Positions 45,471-56,972 of a stretch of 64,000 nt of DNA are shown in pieces; within the stretch, counting starts at the first letter, position 1; each line of letters opens with the position of its first letter. Source of the DNA: Amphiura filiformis (taxonomy: Eukaryota > Echinodermata > Ophiuroidea > Amphilepidida > Amphiuridae); NCBI RefSeq assembly GCF_039555335.1, contig NC_092642.1, positions 12,746,743-12,810,742 of the forward strand, read 5' to 3'. The notes under the pieces are model-generated. The model made no database searches. It had not been told where the DNA came from and saw nothing but the letters and a program-made list of their open reading frames with translations. Both the position numbers and the translations under genes were made by a program.

Positions 45471-46454
45471 CAGGGTGTCCCAAAACCCAAAAAAGGCTCC
45501 TCATTACGCCCTCTTTTGCGCCTAAAAGTTGATCAAATTTATTTTGGTATGTAAAGAAACCTTTAATTGTTAGCTTTAAGAAACAAAACAATTATTTCAA
45601 TCGGCTCACAAAGTTTGAAGATATGTCCTTTTAAAAAGTTCCCGTTTTTCACTCTGTCCACGGATAGCAAACAGAGTTGCTGGGATGGGTCATGCTGTGG
45701 AGTGGCCTGCAAGATCACCAGACCTCACACCACTTGATTTCTTCATTTGTGGCAAAATCCAAAATCTTTGCAAACGTATTACTGCTATATTCGCAAGTAT
45801 CCGGCGCACAAGGTTGGTACGCAACGCAATTGATGCAATGAGAACTAGGGCTGAAACCTGTATTCGTCAAGGAGGCAACCAGGTAGAGGGCAGAGCAGCA
45901 CAGTAAACTCACTTCAAAAGAACCAAACTAAACAGCCCTTTTCAGGGTAACCTTTTATTCCAAAAAGTGAAATGACTTTTGTTGTCAATAAAAAGAAAGC
46001 AAGAAACAATAAAGTAAGAAAGTAAAAAACATAATAAAACAAAAAGGCATAAAATAAGCGAGAAAAACATAAGTAATTGCAAGTATAGCAAAAGAGGTCC
46101 TATCCCACATCAATTTCGCCCAAATTAATAACACAAAATCCATAACCCATAAGCCCACCGGTAAAGCCCATTCCCTAAAATAAAGTTGTTATTTTATAAA
46201 GTTATCATCGAGGGATGTTTTATGTTCATGCATGGTATATGCACTTTTCAATCTTTGAAGTAGCCAAACCTCCTCCGTGGACAGAGTGAAAAACGGATAC
46301 ATTTCTTTAAAAGGGCATATCTTGAAATAATTGTTTCGGTTTATTAAAGCTAACGGGTAAAGGCTTCTTTACATACCAACATATACTTGATCAGCCTTTC
46401 TAAAATAGAAGAAAAAGAAGGCGCAATTAGAGGCCTCTTTTTTGGGACACCCTG
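45471..46454 (+). mobile_element. 984-bp mariner-type transposon, internally deleted
   Basis: The ends CAGGGTGTCCCAAAACCCAAAAAAGGC and their inverse (GGCCTCTTTTTTGGGACACCCTG) sit between TA dinucleotides (45469-45470, 46455-46456). The paralogous site in ALDH block copy 1 (near 24372) is empty. It retains only the C-terminal part of a transposase. Confidence 0.85.
45685..45906 (+). pseudogene. Mariner-type transposase C-terminal fragment
   Basis: The frame has VEWPARSPDLTPLDFFICG near its start, the standard segment around the last catalytic acidic residue of mariner/IS630 transposases ('WP.RSPDL.PLDFFLWG'), followed by about 50 residues to a stop. The first two catalytic Asp residues and the HTH domain are missing, so it is inactive. 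The N-terminal-only mariner at 8638-9673 belongs to a related family but has different terminal sequence. Confidence 0.8.
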
Positions 46455-46500
46455 TATATTTTAATATGATCTGAATGGAACTCAAGTGTGCTATGCCAGA

Positions 46501-46570
46501 TTACTTTTTGAAGTACACGATGTTACTTACGGTTTTGATCTCTAGATACTCCATAAGGCCTTCCATTCCG
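46501..46570 (-). pseudogene. ALDH copy 2, last exon
   Basis: Acceptor TTTACAG, then GMEGLMEYLEIKTV and a short tail to TAA at 46501. As in copy 1, a donor-like GTAAGT follows KTV; the sequences after it differ between copies, which fits either untranslated or intronic DNA. Confidence 0.75.
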
Positions 46571-46945
46571 CTGTAAATACAACAAATGACAATCAGTAAC
46601 ACATGGGTTGAGTTTTAGTGTTTTTACTAGTAATTCATGTGTGACTTTGGTGTGATGAAATCATTATAACGAAATTGCAAACATCACCAATTACTAATAA
46701 AATATAAATGCTCAATATCAATCATCAAGAGTAGTCGACATGATATTATTTTATCATCAACTGGACTTACGATTGACGATACGCGCATACGATACATCAA
46801 AGGTTGTTCCAAATCTTTGATCATTTGAATATATTATGTTATTCATTATTATTGGAAACATTTTATTGAATGTATTCATTATTCGTGTACTGGTATGTCG
46901 CTCGTTTGTAGCGACAAGACTATAGAAATGAATGCGGGGTATACT

Positions 46946-47580
46946 CACAGAGGAGAAAGAAAACAGAGAGCGTACCACCAGTAAAAGTCCCCGTGTATTG
47001 TATGCGGTGAGTTCTCGCATATTCATGAGGGCCGATTGATCGATCCTGCCGTGTCTAACAATCACGCCAGCGCTGCGTGCCTTCGCGTATATGCGATAGA
47101 GTGTTGCGTGCTTTCGCGATTACGCGATAGACCATGAAAATACGCGGTAATTGCGTAGCAGTCTCGACTGTCGCATTTCATGGAACAATCGGCCCTCATT
47201 ATCGGGTGATGCGGAGACTTTGACTGGTGGTACCCAGACAAACAAGTACCTAGACCAGTGACTTTGGTTCGCGTAGTGTTAAGTCGACACTGCTTAGCAA
47301 CGACTTTGACAAGGACGCATACCCGGGCGCAAGCAAGCAGATATGTTCGCGTCTACGGAACATGTTGCATTTGACGCGAGTGATAATAGCACAACAATCA
47401 CGCAAATGAGCGCGTCTTTCTCTCCAGACATGAACGCTTATTTCTCCGCGTCCGACCACCCGGCCGACTAAAATCACCTTGGATACGTGGCTTCACCTAC
47501 TGCCATGGTTAGGGATGGGCAGTCATAGGTCTAGGTGGTATGTCTATGTGTGGTGCTCTCTGTTTTCTTTCTCCTCTGTG
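46946..47580. mobile_element. 635-bp hAT-like MITE next to an ALDH donor site
   Basis: The inverted ends CACAGAGGAGAAAGAAAACA and the inverse TGTTTTCTTTCTCCTCTGTG lie between 8-bp direct repeats GGTATACT (46938-46945, 47581-47588). Copy 1 has no element (GCGGGGTATTTATACTATA, near 25736). An 8-bp duplication is the hAT rule. The duplication begins two bases beyond the donor hexamer of the 75-bp exon. Confidence 0.85.
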
Positions 47581-47596
47581 GGTATACTATACATAC

Positions 47597-47671
47597 TTTT
47601 CTCTTCCGACTCCAGACATCTTGTAACCACCAAATGGTGTAAGAGCTTATCCAACGAAATAGGTGTTAACC
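47597..47671 (-). pseudogene. ALDH copy 2, 75-bp exon with in-frame TAA
   Basis: Acceptor CAG and donor GTATGT are intact. The frame reads VNTYFVG, stop, ALTPFGGYKMSGVGRE. At the stop codon copy 1 has TCA (Ser), so one base change explains it. Confidence 0.9.
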
Positions 47672-48357
47672 CTGACACGAAATGGAAATCACAGATATGA
47701 CATTTTTAATTAACAAGACCTAAATTGTCGTCAATACATGTTAGTAAGATGTTATTTGGGCCTAAATAAATAATTTTAGAGTAATTTTAGACGAGGTACG
47801 AAAACGGGAAATGTAAACCTCAAATCTCTTAAACCTCTTTATCCTGAAATATCCATTACGTTTCACTACCTGGAGAGAATTGATCAAAAATTGAATTCCC
47901 TCCTGAGGTTCGATGAGTTGACCAGATCACAAGGATATCATTGTAGCTAGAGGAAGTATATAACACAAATGGGTCAATGAGTTACATAAAAATGACATTG
48001 TGTGGTATAATAGTTCCCAGGAAGTGAGTTTTGCCTGAGGCAATTTGTGGTTAAATGTTGATCCCCCACTACAAGAGTAATTACCATCGATTTGGTTGAA
48101 AAAGGAGGTGAGACATGATCAAATCCCTGCAGGTTACAAAACGTAATGCAAACATAGCACAATCGATTCATACAAGGTTACGAATGAGCTCGAATTTTCT
48201 TTGTGCTGCTGAGCTCTATGAATGCACGGCTGCTAATGAATGTTAAGTGTTTATGTCACTGGAGCACTGAGCTATCTGGGAACAATTAATAATTTTACGG
48301 AAACCAGTGGAGATATGTCTTTTTACCGTTAAGACGTCGATCATTGAGCACACTTAC

Positions 48358-48515
48358 CAAACAGTTCCTGCCTGTACGGTATTGGCAATACTGAATGCCT
48401 TATCAATATCTTTGGTAAACACCGCAGCTGCAAGACCGTAGGTCGTGTTGTTAGCTCGATCACGTACTTCTTCTAATGTCTTAAATTTGATGATCTGCTG
48501 CACTGGTCCAAATAT
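48358..48515 (-). CDS. ALDH copy 2, 158-bp exon (IFGPVQQ...QAGTVW)
   Basis: Uninterrupted counterpart of the split exon in copy 1. It encodes [20 protein letters not shown] and [20 protein letters not shown], with donor GTAAGT. Confidence 0.9.
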
Positions 48516-48679
48516 CTGCATTGTCAAAGAAAGGAAATATTACAATCTGTCTATGGACTCTGCTTGTAATGAAATGGACTGTCTCAATCGAAAGTAATTT
48601 AGGCTGATATAAATAACTTAAAATAAAGCAGATGAAAACGCCTGCTGCGTTTTAAAGTTCAGTAAACAGAACTGCATAC

Positions 48680-48844
48680 CTCTTCTTTAGCAATTCTCAT
48701 GTCGTCTGTCACATCAGAGAAAACTGTGGATTCAACAAAGTATCCCTTGTCACCAATACGCTTGCCGCCACATTCTAATTTGGCACCTTCCTTTTTACCA
48801 CTCTCAATCAATTCAATGACTTTATCCAGACCGTCTTGATCAAT
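48680..48844 (-). CDS. ALDH copy 2, 165-bp exon ([20 protein letters not shown])
   Basis: 55 codons, phase 0 at both ends, containing LECGGKR and [12 protein letters not shown]. Acceptor TATAG, donor GTATGC. Confidence 0.9.
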
Positions 48845-48893
48845 CTATAAAAAGAGGTGAAAGTACAATTTGAATTAGAGGCAATATTATACA

Positions 48894-49378
48894 AAAGTCT
48901 GCACAAAAAGAAACGCAGCTGTTATAAATACGCCTATAGCGTCAGATCTAATAATTGTGTTCACATTAGTTTAACATAGACAGAAGGATGATTTATTTAC
49001 GCGCATTGTGATACAATATTTGTCCAATTTCGTTCAAAAGTAACAACACAGCAGTGTTTTTAAAGAAAAATACCCGAATTTTAAAGTTGCAGCTATTTGT
49101 ATTGATTTGAAGTCAGCGCAAAGATAAATGGAGGGTTTTACGTGCCATGATGCTTGCGTAATAACATTGATCGCTATAAACGGCAACTTTTAAATGTGGG
49201 TATTTTTCTTTAAAAGGACTTCTGTGTTGCTAATATTGAACGACATTTGACAAATGGGGTATCAAAATGCGCGTAAATAAATCATCCTTCTGTCTATGTA
49301 GAAATATTGTGGAAACAATTATTATTCTGAAGCTATAGACATATTTATAACAGCTGCGTTACTTTTTGTGCAGACTTT
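48894..49378. mobile_element. 485-bp palindromic element in ALDH intron
   Basis: AAAGTCTGCACAAAAAG at the left pairs with CTTTTTGTGCAGACTTT at the right, and the arms continue (CGCAGCTGTTATAAATA; ACATAGACAGAAGGATGATT) for about 200 bp. No ORF; target duplication not certain. Confidence 0.75.
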
Positions 49379-50209
49379 AGAAAAAGTAGAGTTCAATATG
49401 TAATCAAATCCATTGGTGGGATTTAACCTGGTATAGATAAGACGAAGTGAATAAATTTCGATTTTTTCCGAACGAGCAGATTACCTATTCATTTGTATGT
49501 GGAGAATGCCGTCCAAAAGTCATCTTGCGAAAAGGCGTCTTAGGCAAGACCGTGTCGTCTTACGGCATAATACGGTATGAATTGTCTGTTTGGATGGGCA
49601 ACAGAAGTTCGTGCAACGTCATTTTTCGCCATTGCTATTTCGTTAAACAGCTGTCATAGTGTTTTGCTTATGGATGCTATTCAGCAAACACTAAAATGTT
49701 TTTAAAACATGACAATGCACGTGTTTTCAGTTTTAGTTAAAACATTTTAGTAACATATCAATGTCGGCTTATATAAAAAGCATGAAAACTCTTTTTTAAA
49801 CGTGTTATACTGAAAAATTATACAACATTTTAAACCATAATTCGAAAAGCTATTGTAAAATATAATTTGGCAAACATTTGGTGTACTTCAGTCAATTATG
49901 TTAGAATGTTTCGCACCAAGTTTTGAATAAAATGTTTTTTGAATGTTAATAAAACCTTTTATACCCATGACACTCACATACCCTTTAGCCGGACCTTTAA
50001 CGTTTTCTGTAATATATATTTCTGTTTGCTGGGTAGTAATCGAACAAGGCATATTAAATTATCTATTTTCATTTTGCTTTAAAAAGTAAACAGGGTAATA
50101 TTTATATGATAATGGGGTTTGTTTCTTGTTGTTCCAATAATATACACCATGGCGACTTCCAAGGCATCCAACGCCAAACTCTGTTTAGGTTATTTAGACA
50201 AATGGCATA
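49379..50209. other. ALDH copy 2 intron, no further feature
   Basis: AT-rich intronic DNA absent from copy 1 because of its deletion. Two overlapping 60-68-codon frames near 50106-50312 match nothing known. Confidence 0.4.
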
Positions 50210-51409
50210 CACAGTTAGCATCCTGGACAACCGATTCTTTTGTTATGCAAGGCTCACTCAGTCATTTAATGAGGCAATACAAACGATCGAATTTGGTGTT
50301 GAAATGAGCTAAATTTTTAGTTACACCTTTTCGATGTAAAATTAATTTTCTCGGCCAAATGAAAAGCAATCATTTTCATTTTTTCAGTAAATGTCAGGAA
50401 AAATTGTAGTGCTGGATACTGTATTTTTTTTTCAAATTCTAGTGTTAAACGTAGGCGTGAAATTTAGTCATTTAGTGTAAGATTTTGATAGGCTTAAACT
50501 CTGCCCGGGAGCCTTTTTTTGGATCAACCTTTTAGCTTTTCAAAGTAAGATAGTTCGCTAATGAAGGATTTTTCCCAACTTTCTAACGCACATCACCGTG
50601 AGCGATATATCATAGTTTTGCAGAATTTGCGTTTTCATTTCACCATTTTTACTGCCGGCTGACCATTTTTCAAAATCGACGCGTGAAATCTAAGGCTAAT
50701 ACTAGCATTGTGGATCGATATCCCTGGGTTTAATAGGAATACCGGCATGGCTACAGTGTTGCTAGAACTTCAATATAGCAAAGAAATTCCCAGGCCTATA
50801 GCGCTCCTACTGATCATGTTTAACCAGAACACTCAATTGGGGATTTGGGCTACCAAATCGCTGGTCGGGCAATTTGCTTTCAATGGAAAATTGACCTGGA
50901 TAAACAACAAAGGAAATATCGACTATTTCTGCTGGTTGCTCTCGAGATAAAAGTACTGACTTTGACATTTTCGGAGCATGAAGGGAAAAGGGTAAAACAA
51001 AAACGGAAATTCTGACAAAACTATAACATATAGACCCACACGATGTGCCTTACAGGGGTGGGAAATATCTTTCTTTAGCAAACTATATTAGTTTGAGACG
51101 CTAAAACATGAATTCCGTAAAAAGCTCGCGGGCGAATTCAAGGCCTATAAAAATCAAAAATATCACACTAAAAGACACAATTTGATGCTTAATTTTAACA
51201 CCAGGATTTAAAAAAAAATGTATATCCAAGCACCAAGTTTTTAACTGACATTACTGAAGAAAAAAAAAATATTGCTTTATATTTGATCGAGAAAATTAAT
51301 TTCATAGCAAAAAGGTGTATCTCTGAATTGTGCTGATTTTAACATTTATCGATCAACTTTTAGCGCAACTAAGCATTTCTAAAGAATCGGTTGTCCAGGT
51401 GGCTGACTG
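50210..51409. mobile_element. 1.2-kb inverted-repeat element in ALDH intron, TA target
   Basis: CTGGACAACCGATTCTTT (50226) and its inverse near 51380 start arms of about 340 bp that share AAATTAATTTTCTCG and TAGTGTAAGATTTTGATAGGC-type segments. TA lies at 50208-50209 and 51410-51411. The middle has an 80-codon frame (50708-50950) that I cannot assign. Confidence 0.65.
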
Positions 51410-52029
51410 TACACGTGTGAACAATAGGCCTACTCATTTTCCATTAGCTCGCAAAACTCAAATTATCGCTAATCTGGACTGAAAGCTTAGAGCAATAGAT
51501 ACAGCCAGTCGTATTTGCATACTAATACCGAGGACAGTGGGTTCGATGAGAGTCTATTCTCATCTTCTCTGGTTCGATGCAGCCAAGGTGAATCAATGGG
51601 TGCTTTCTATATATTTATATAGATATATTTGTCTCAGCATAGCGCCATCATGAGCTTATTGCAATTGCGTTTAGATGTAGTCTCGGGCAGACTGTATGTG
51701 GCTATCACGAACATACTAGGAACGACGAGCGTTAGGACCGACACAAACTAGCTGTGTAGCAGACTAGTTTGGATGTGAAAGGCACTATGAAGTTCTACCG
51801 CACAATGTCGTAATACATAACCCGTATGGTGTTAGCAGTGAACGTATCTTTGCAATCTCTCGAGATCCTCTTCTGTACCGATAGAAAGAGCAGCCAGTGT
51901 CAGGGGACCGCTAACAGCGTTACAGGGCTAAAACAAAATTTTACCCCTAATCAGGTCAAGGCTGATGCAAGTGACAGCGCATGTGTAGATTGACTGGATA
52001 TCTAGCACCTCTTTTTACACAACATTTAC
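51410..52029. other. ALDH copy 2 intron, no feature recognised
   Basis: Spacer between the 1.2-kb element and the catalytic-Cys exon; no repeat ends or coding frame seen. Confidence 0.4.
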
Positions 52030-52214
52030 CTGTGGACCTCCTTCAATTGTCTTATCAAATGGATCTCCAACAGTTCGTTTCTTTGCCCTTGCTACGCTTT
52101 TCTTAACAAAGTCGTCATAGATTTCCTCTTGAACAAATGTACGTGAGCCAGCGATGCAGACCTGACCACAATGAAGGAACAAGGCTTGATGGCTCATCTC
52201 CACTGCATAGTCCA
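52030..52214 (-). CDS. ALDH copy 2, 185-bp exon with catalytic Cys
   Basis: Encodes [20 protein letters not shown] then [20 protein letters not shown] and ends GGPQ before donor GTAAAT. The Cys of GQVC aligns with nucleophile Cys302 of ALDH2. Absent from copy 1; a frameshifted relative lies at 62102-62269. Confidence 0.95.
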
Positions 52215-53176
52215 CTGCACGTTAAAGAAAAAGATAATATTGCATTCATATTCACCAAGAGGAATGTATTATACTACGAATGACCTACTCTAATATGTGA
52301 TGCGATATGCAAAAACAGTCGGATCTTGGAAATATTGATTTTGAGATATAGTCAAACAAAGGAAATATATCCCTTTGTTTCCCTTTTGTTTTGAAAGTCT
52401 TTACATTGCTCATATCTTCGGAACTGGTTGTTCAATGTCAAAGGGGTTTTCTTTTGTGTTGGTGCGAAAGCTTTGCAAATGCTTTTTACTATCCTATAAG
52501 AAACCGAAAATGTTATATTTCTGAGTTCCGACTGAATTTGCATGATCGCATCACATATGATCAGCCTGACGGCATCACGTTCATTACAGGACTATTTACG
52601 AATATAAAACTTAATATCGGCCTTTCAGCGGGTTTAGCATATATTTCGGTGAAACAATATTACTTATTCAAGGGCAATAAATGGCTCATCTACGATATTG
52701 GTCTCAATATCTGCATCAGAACGAACACTAGATTACTAATAATTCACCCCTATAATTATAATCAATTCTTAAAACACATTACGCGATTTACCGATCACCG
52801 AGACTAACAATCGACTTCGCACTGAAAAAAACCCACCCCAAAATGCCATCGAGGTTGCATGCTTAATATCTATGGAACACTCTATATTGTTGCACTCCTA
52901 GGCAGTCATTATAAAGCAAATATGACGATTTATGGTTATGCTATGTTCGGTGTATAAGAAGACCACGAAGATTATGTCCAACGTAATGTATCTTATTACT
53001 ACAGGTCCCGTTTCTGGAAGTCTTACGATTAATTTACCACACGTAAGCAACTATTGAATGAATCGTAAGTCTTTGTGAAACGGAGATTTAACGTCCAATT
53101 TTGTTTTGAAGGTTATTTAATCATATTAACTTTTGACTGTGTAATCAAATGAGACAAATTTATAGCTTCCTGTTTC
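52215..53176. other. ALDH copy 2 intron
   Basis: Contains a 138-codon open frame on the plus strand (52391-52807) that I cannot assign to any family; it is intronic and antisense to the gene, with no second copy in the window. Confidence 0.35.
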
Positions 53177-53180
53177 TTAA

Positions 53181-53841
53181 GGGATCTAAAATGAGCGTTT
53201 ATTGCGTTTCGACAGTATTTTTTGTGGGACATGAGAGCACCTCAGACCTATCGAATTGCATTCTGAATACGAAGCATGTCTTTCTGATATCAAATAATTT
53301 TCATTTTTTGAAAATCACAATATAATACAAATTTTATGACAAATTATAAAAAATTGATATTTTTCAAATTTTTGATATATAACAGTCCTCGAAGTAAATT
53401 ATATAAATCTAATGTTATATTCTTAAAGTGTATGTAGCAGGGAGGAAAAGCCGACGGTCAATTGAAAATTTTGACCTTTCATATTGAAGATATGGATTTT
53501 TTTCCCCAAAAGACCTAATTTTTTTTGGTGTTTTGGGAAAAAAATCCATATCTTCAATACGAAAGGTCAAAATTTTCAATTGATCGTCGGCTTTTCATCC
53601 CACCTACATACACTTTAAGTATAAATCATCAGATTTCTAAAGTTTACTTCAAGTACTGTTAAATATCAAAAATATCAATTTTAATGATTTGCCATAAAAT
53701 GTGTATTAAATTGCGAATTTCAAAAAATCAAAATTATTTGATATCAGAATGACATTCTTCGTATTCAGAATGCAATTCGATATGTCTGATGTGCTCTGAT
53801 GTCCCAAAATAAATAGTGTCCAAACGTTCATACCCCAGCCC
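53181..53841. mobile_element. TTAA element, copy 2 of 3 (inverted orientation)
   Basis: TTAA at 53177-53180 and 53842-53845. The ends are TTAAGGGATCTAAAATGAGC and, inverted, TTAAGGGCTGGGGTATG. The 661-bp body matches 1856-2520 in reverse. It sits in an ALDH copy 2 intron. Confidence 0.9.
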
Positions 53842-53945
53842 TTAAGTAAATTACACCCTGTACATGTATGTCACAAGAATAGCAGTGCTTTTACATTGAA
53901 GGAGTTACCCTGTATTCAGAAAATTGAAATAAATAAATAAATTAC

Positions 53946-54048
53946 AGTCACAATCAGCGAACACAACATTAGGGCTCTTTCCGCCCATCTCGAGATGAAC
54001 CCTCTTCAGGTTTGTTCTCCCAGCAGCCGCTTGAATAAGTCTTCCGAC
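53946..54048 (-). CDS. ALDH copy 2, 103-bp exon with catalytic Glu
   Basis: Encodes [20 protein letters not shown] then [14 protein letters not shown]; the Glu of LEMGGKSP is the general base (Glu268 in ALDH2). Donor GTAATT is weaker than the others. Confidence 0.95.
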
Positions 54049-54398
54049 CTAGATAACAACAGTATAACAAATGAAACAGAACAATTAACTTTAAGCACAC
54101 TACTTTCTCCCATGGTATAATGAAATAGAGATAAACCTAAATTCTAAATAGATGGAGATGATGGGGAGATATATGACACTACCAGTCAGATTATTCCTGC
54201 GAATGCACTCACAACCCCATCAGATTGTTATTTAATGGATATGGATAATTGTGGATTTGAGATACGTTGGTTTCTGATACTTAAAATCGGAATACATTTG
54301 TCCCACATTTTCCAACTTCGGACATAATTATCTATGCATACAGGACACTCCATCACGCTTATATGCTACATATGAAAGTTTACGGTGTTTAACGATAC

Positions 54399-54512
54399 CT
54401 CAGTTGATCCAGTGAACGAGACAACATCAACATCCATGTGTTCACTGATAGCGGCACCAGCCGTGGGACCATAGCCTGGTACAATATTGACAACACCAGG
54501 TGGAAATCCAGC
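54399..54512 (-). CDS. ALDH copy 2, 114-bp exon (Rossmann NAD-binding loop)
   Basis: 38 codons in phase, [20 protein letters not shown] then [16 protein letters not shown]. The FTGSTE motif is part of the nucleotide-binding fold of all ALDHs. Confidence 0.95.
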
Positions 54513-55042
54513 CTAAAATATCAAAATGAAATCGGAAAACTAAAATAATGATGATTGTTGTTCATGCAGTTTTATGACACATTTCATTCATAATGCCATA
54601 TTTGTTGACGTTTTAATACGCGAGCAGCGCTTTGAATATTGCTTAAAGCCATATCATAACATTTTCTGTCGAAGACGCCCTCAGTATTTGTCAAAATTCT
54701 GTTTTTTACACATTTATAATGTACTGTATTAAACTAACATAATCTGCAAAAATCAAGACTCTTGGTGCTGTAGTTTAATCAAAATCCGAGATTTTGTATT
54801 AAACGCAGGAACCTTCGTTTTATTATTACGATGGAAATATTAGTCGAACGCGTACTCGATTGCTGATAACACAGTACGTACATGTACATGGCGACATATA
54901 ATGGATCGCGCCGTAGCACAACCGAATGGAGTGACATTGACGACATCGGCGCTTTACTTTTCTTTGCTTTACCTCAGTTGTTCAGCTTAAAATTTAGACT
55001 TCTCCGTAATCCACTTGCCTATTTTGCATACTCTGGCTATTA

Positions 55043-55290
55043 CATTTGTGACCATCCTCCACAACTGAGCCCGGATGTCGCCAGTGCCACTATTGAGATA
55101 TGCTCCATTGAACTTAACAATAAACAATAGGAAACAAAGGGTTTATTGACTGTTTTATTTATTTTTCACTACTTAAATGTCAAGTACTATAGACATGATA
55201 TACATCATTTTAAAGCTAATTTCAAGCAGAATATTTTGGTTGAATATCTCAAAAATGATGATTGGCTCAGTTGTGCTGGATGGTCACATT
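55043..55290. mobile_element. 248-bp palindromic MITE, ends CATTTGTGACCATCC
   Basis: TTTGTGACCATCCTCCACAACTGAGCC at the left and its inverse GGCTCAGTTGTGCTGGATGGTCACA at the right. It sits in an ALDH intron; the terminal GTGACC recalls the element at 2884-3472. Confidence 0.7.
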
Positions 55291-55291
55291 T

Positions 55292-56035
55292 AAGCATAAA
55301 ACTCTGATTTGTATTAATGTGTGTGCAATTGATAGATTTTCACATCTGATCTTTTCAGTCACCGTACTCCCTCTGTTTGCTAGCTTCCCAAGTGGACTAC
55401 TTACTTTCGATTGCGTTTATCTTGCTTAACACGGTTGTCTATGGATGAGATTGTCGGATTTCTGGCCTAGTAAAATTGGTCATGATATATTTATATGAAT
55501 ATGGCTTGTGATTGGTCGCCCAGATCTCGTTATGGTTTAAATCCTCCGGGCACGTGCCATTACCATGAACTACTTTGTACATAACTATCTGAGGTATTTG
55601 CGGCGCTTTTGTGTTGGTGCGAAAGTTAAACTCTCAACCATGCTTAGTGCTTGTGGTTAAATTGGATTGATAAACAAGTATGAATGACAGCGTGTATTAG
55701 AGAACAAAGTCCCGGGTAAAGTTCTGCTTAAAATCCAATGTGCATAGTCGGATTTTTACTCTGGCTTTCGCGATCAATAAACTTGTAGATTCCAAATCAG
55801 AATTGTTCAGTATTGAAGTGAGCCATTATAATTTATGCAAGACATGTTGCATTCAATAACATAAGCCTACGTAAACTTTACTTTTTCTGTCACTAATCAT
55901 ATAAACTCCTTATGACCATTTTACTGTTAATTTTAATAAACATCAGTATAATTTTAATTTTGAGTCCAACAGGATCCGTTCATCATGATTAATAATAACA
56001 TATTTTTATTTATCAAAATTCGACTATGGCATAGT
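55292..56035 (-). repeat. Inverted copy of the 16895-17685 repeat
   Basis: Matches in reverse with GATCTTTTCAGTCACC, GGTCGCCCAGATCTCGTTATGG and TCGACTATGGCATAGTC (near 56022). Lies within an ALDH copy 2 intron, 124 bp from the next exon. Confidence 0.7.
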
Positions 56036-56158
56036 CTACTTAAAATTAAAAAGGGCATATCTGACAGTAAAAGCTAACATATTTTGTGGAAAAAAAATAC
56101 TAATCTATTTTTATTGAAATGTTATAACATGGCTTTAAGCGAAACTGTTGACACCAAC

Positions 56159-56349
56159 CTCCTTGATCAGTGCGGCAATATAGAGTGCCGTCAGTGGTGT
56201 CTGCTCGGCAGGTTTGATGACCATTGTGTTCCCGCACACCAGGGCGTGGCACATCTTGTTAACCACGATGGGGGCCGGGAAATTCCATGGAATTATAGCA
56301 CCAACAACACCAACTGGTTCATATCTCGTGTAGCAGAAGTAATCACCAT
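56159..56349 (-). CDS. ALDH copy 2, 191-bp exon ([16 protein letters not shown])
   Basis: Acceptor TTCCCCAG, then [25 protein letters not shown] with the conserved oxyanion-hole Asn, [14 protein letters not shown] with the NAD-contacting Lys, and LIKE before donor GTTGGT. Vertebrate genes split this region over more than one exon. Confidence 0.95.
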
Positions 56350-56845
56350 CTGGGGAAAAAATTGATAGAAGTCGTTTTAGAGATTCAGAGAACTCATCGC
56401 TAAACAAAATAAACAAAATTCGGCAATATACATAATTAAAACAGGGAATTTTATTAATATGATATAGTATTGGCCTATTACGAAATGACTAGTGGTATTA
56501 TCTTGAGTCATATATGCATCGTAGTGCTAACCCCTCTAGTATTAACATCAATAACCACTTTGCCACAAGCATTGTATGGCCTGGGGTGTATCCAGGGCTT
56601 AGGTCGGGATCCTCCCACATAGATACCAAGCGCCGCGGCACACCTTAGAAGGTAGATAATGTCCATTTTCAAAGCATATAAAATAAAATAATATATATTC
56701 CTTTCATGATAGTATTCTTTAAGAGGTGGTAGAATATCTGATTGTTTTCATAATGAGCAACTTGTCTATCAAACATTTTGGTACTTTACTGCCACTTTCT
56801 CCAACATGTATGGTAACATATGTCGAAACTTGATTGAAAGCTTAC

Positions 56846-56972
56846 CTATGGGAATGGTTTTGCCATGTATTTTATCGGCCCATCCGGCCATAGAGCGCAC
56901 ATCGTTACCAATGTCGTCAATACATTGAGTGGTAAGGTTGATAACCATTCCATTGTCGAGGGTTTCAAGTTC
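56846..56972 (-). CDS. ALDH copy 2, 127-bp exon (ELETLDNG...HGKTIPIG)
   Basis: Encodes ELETLDNGMVINLTTQ, AGWADKIHGKTIPI; donor GTAAGC. The middle is less conserved than usual for ALDH1/2. Confidence 0.9.

Noticed and set aside
52391..52807. 138-codon open frame in an ALDH intron
   Set aside because: Antisense to the gene, AT-rich composition, no recognisable motif and no second copy; chance frame remains the simplest explanation.
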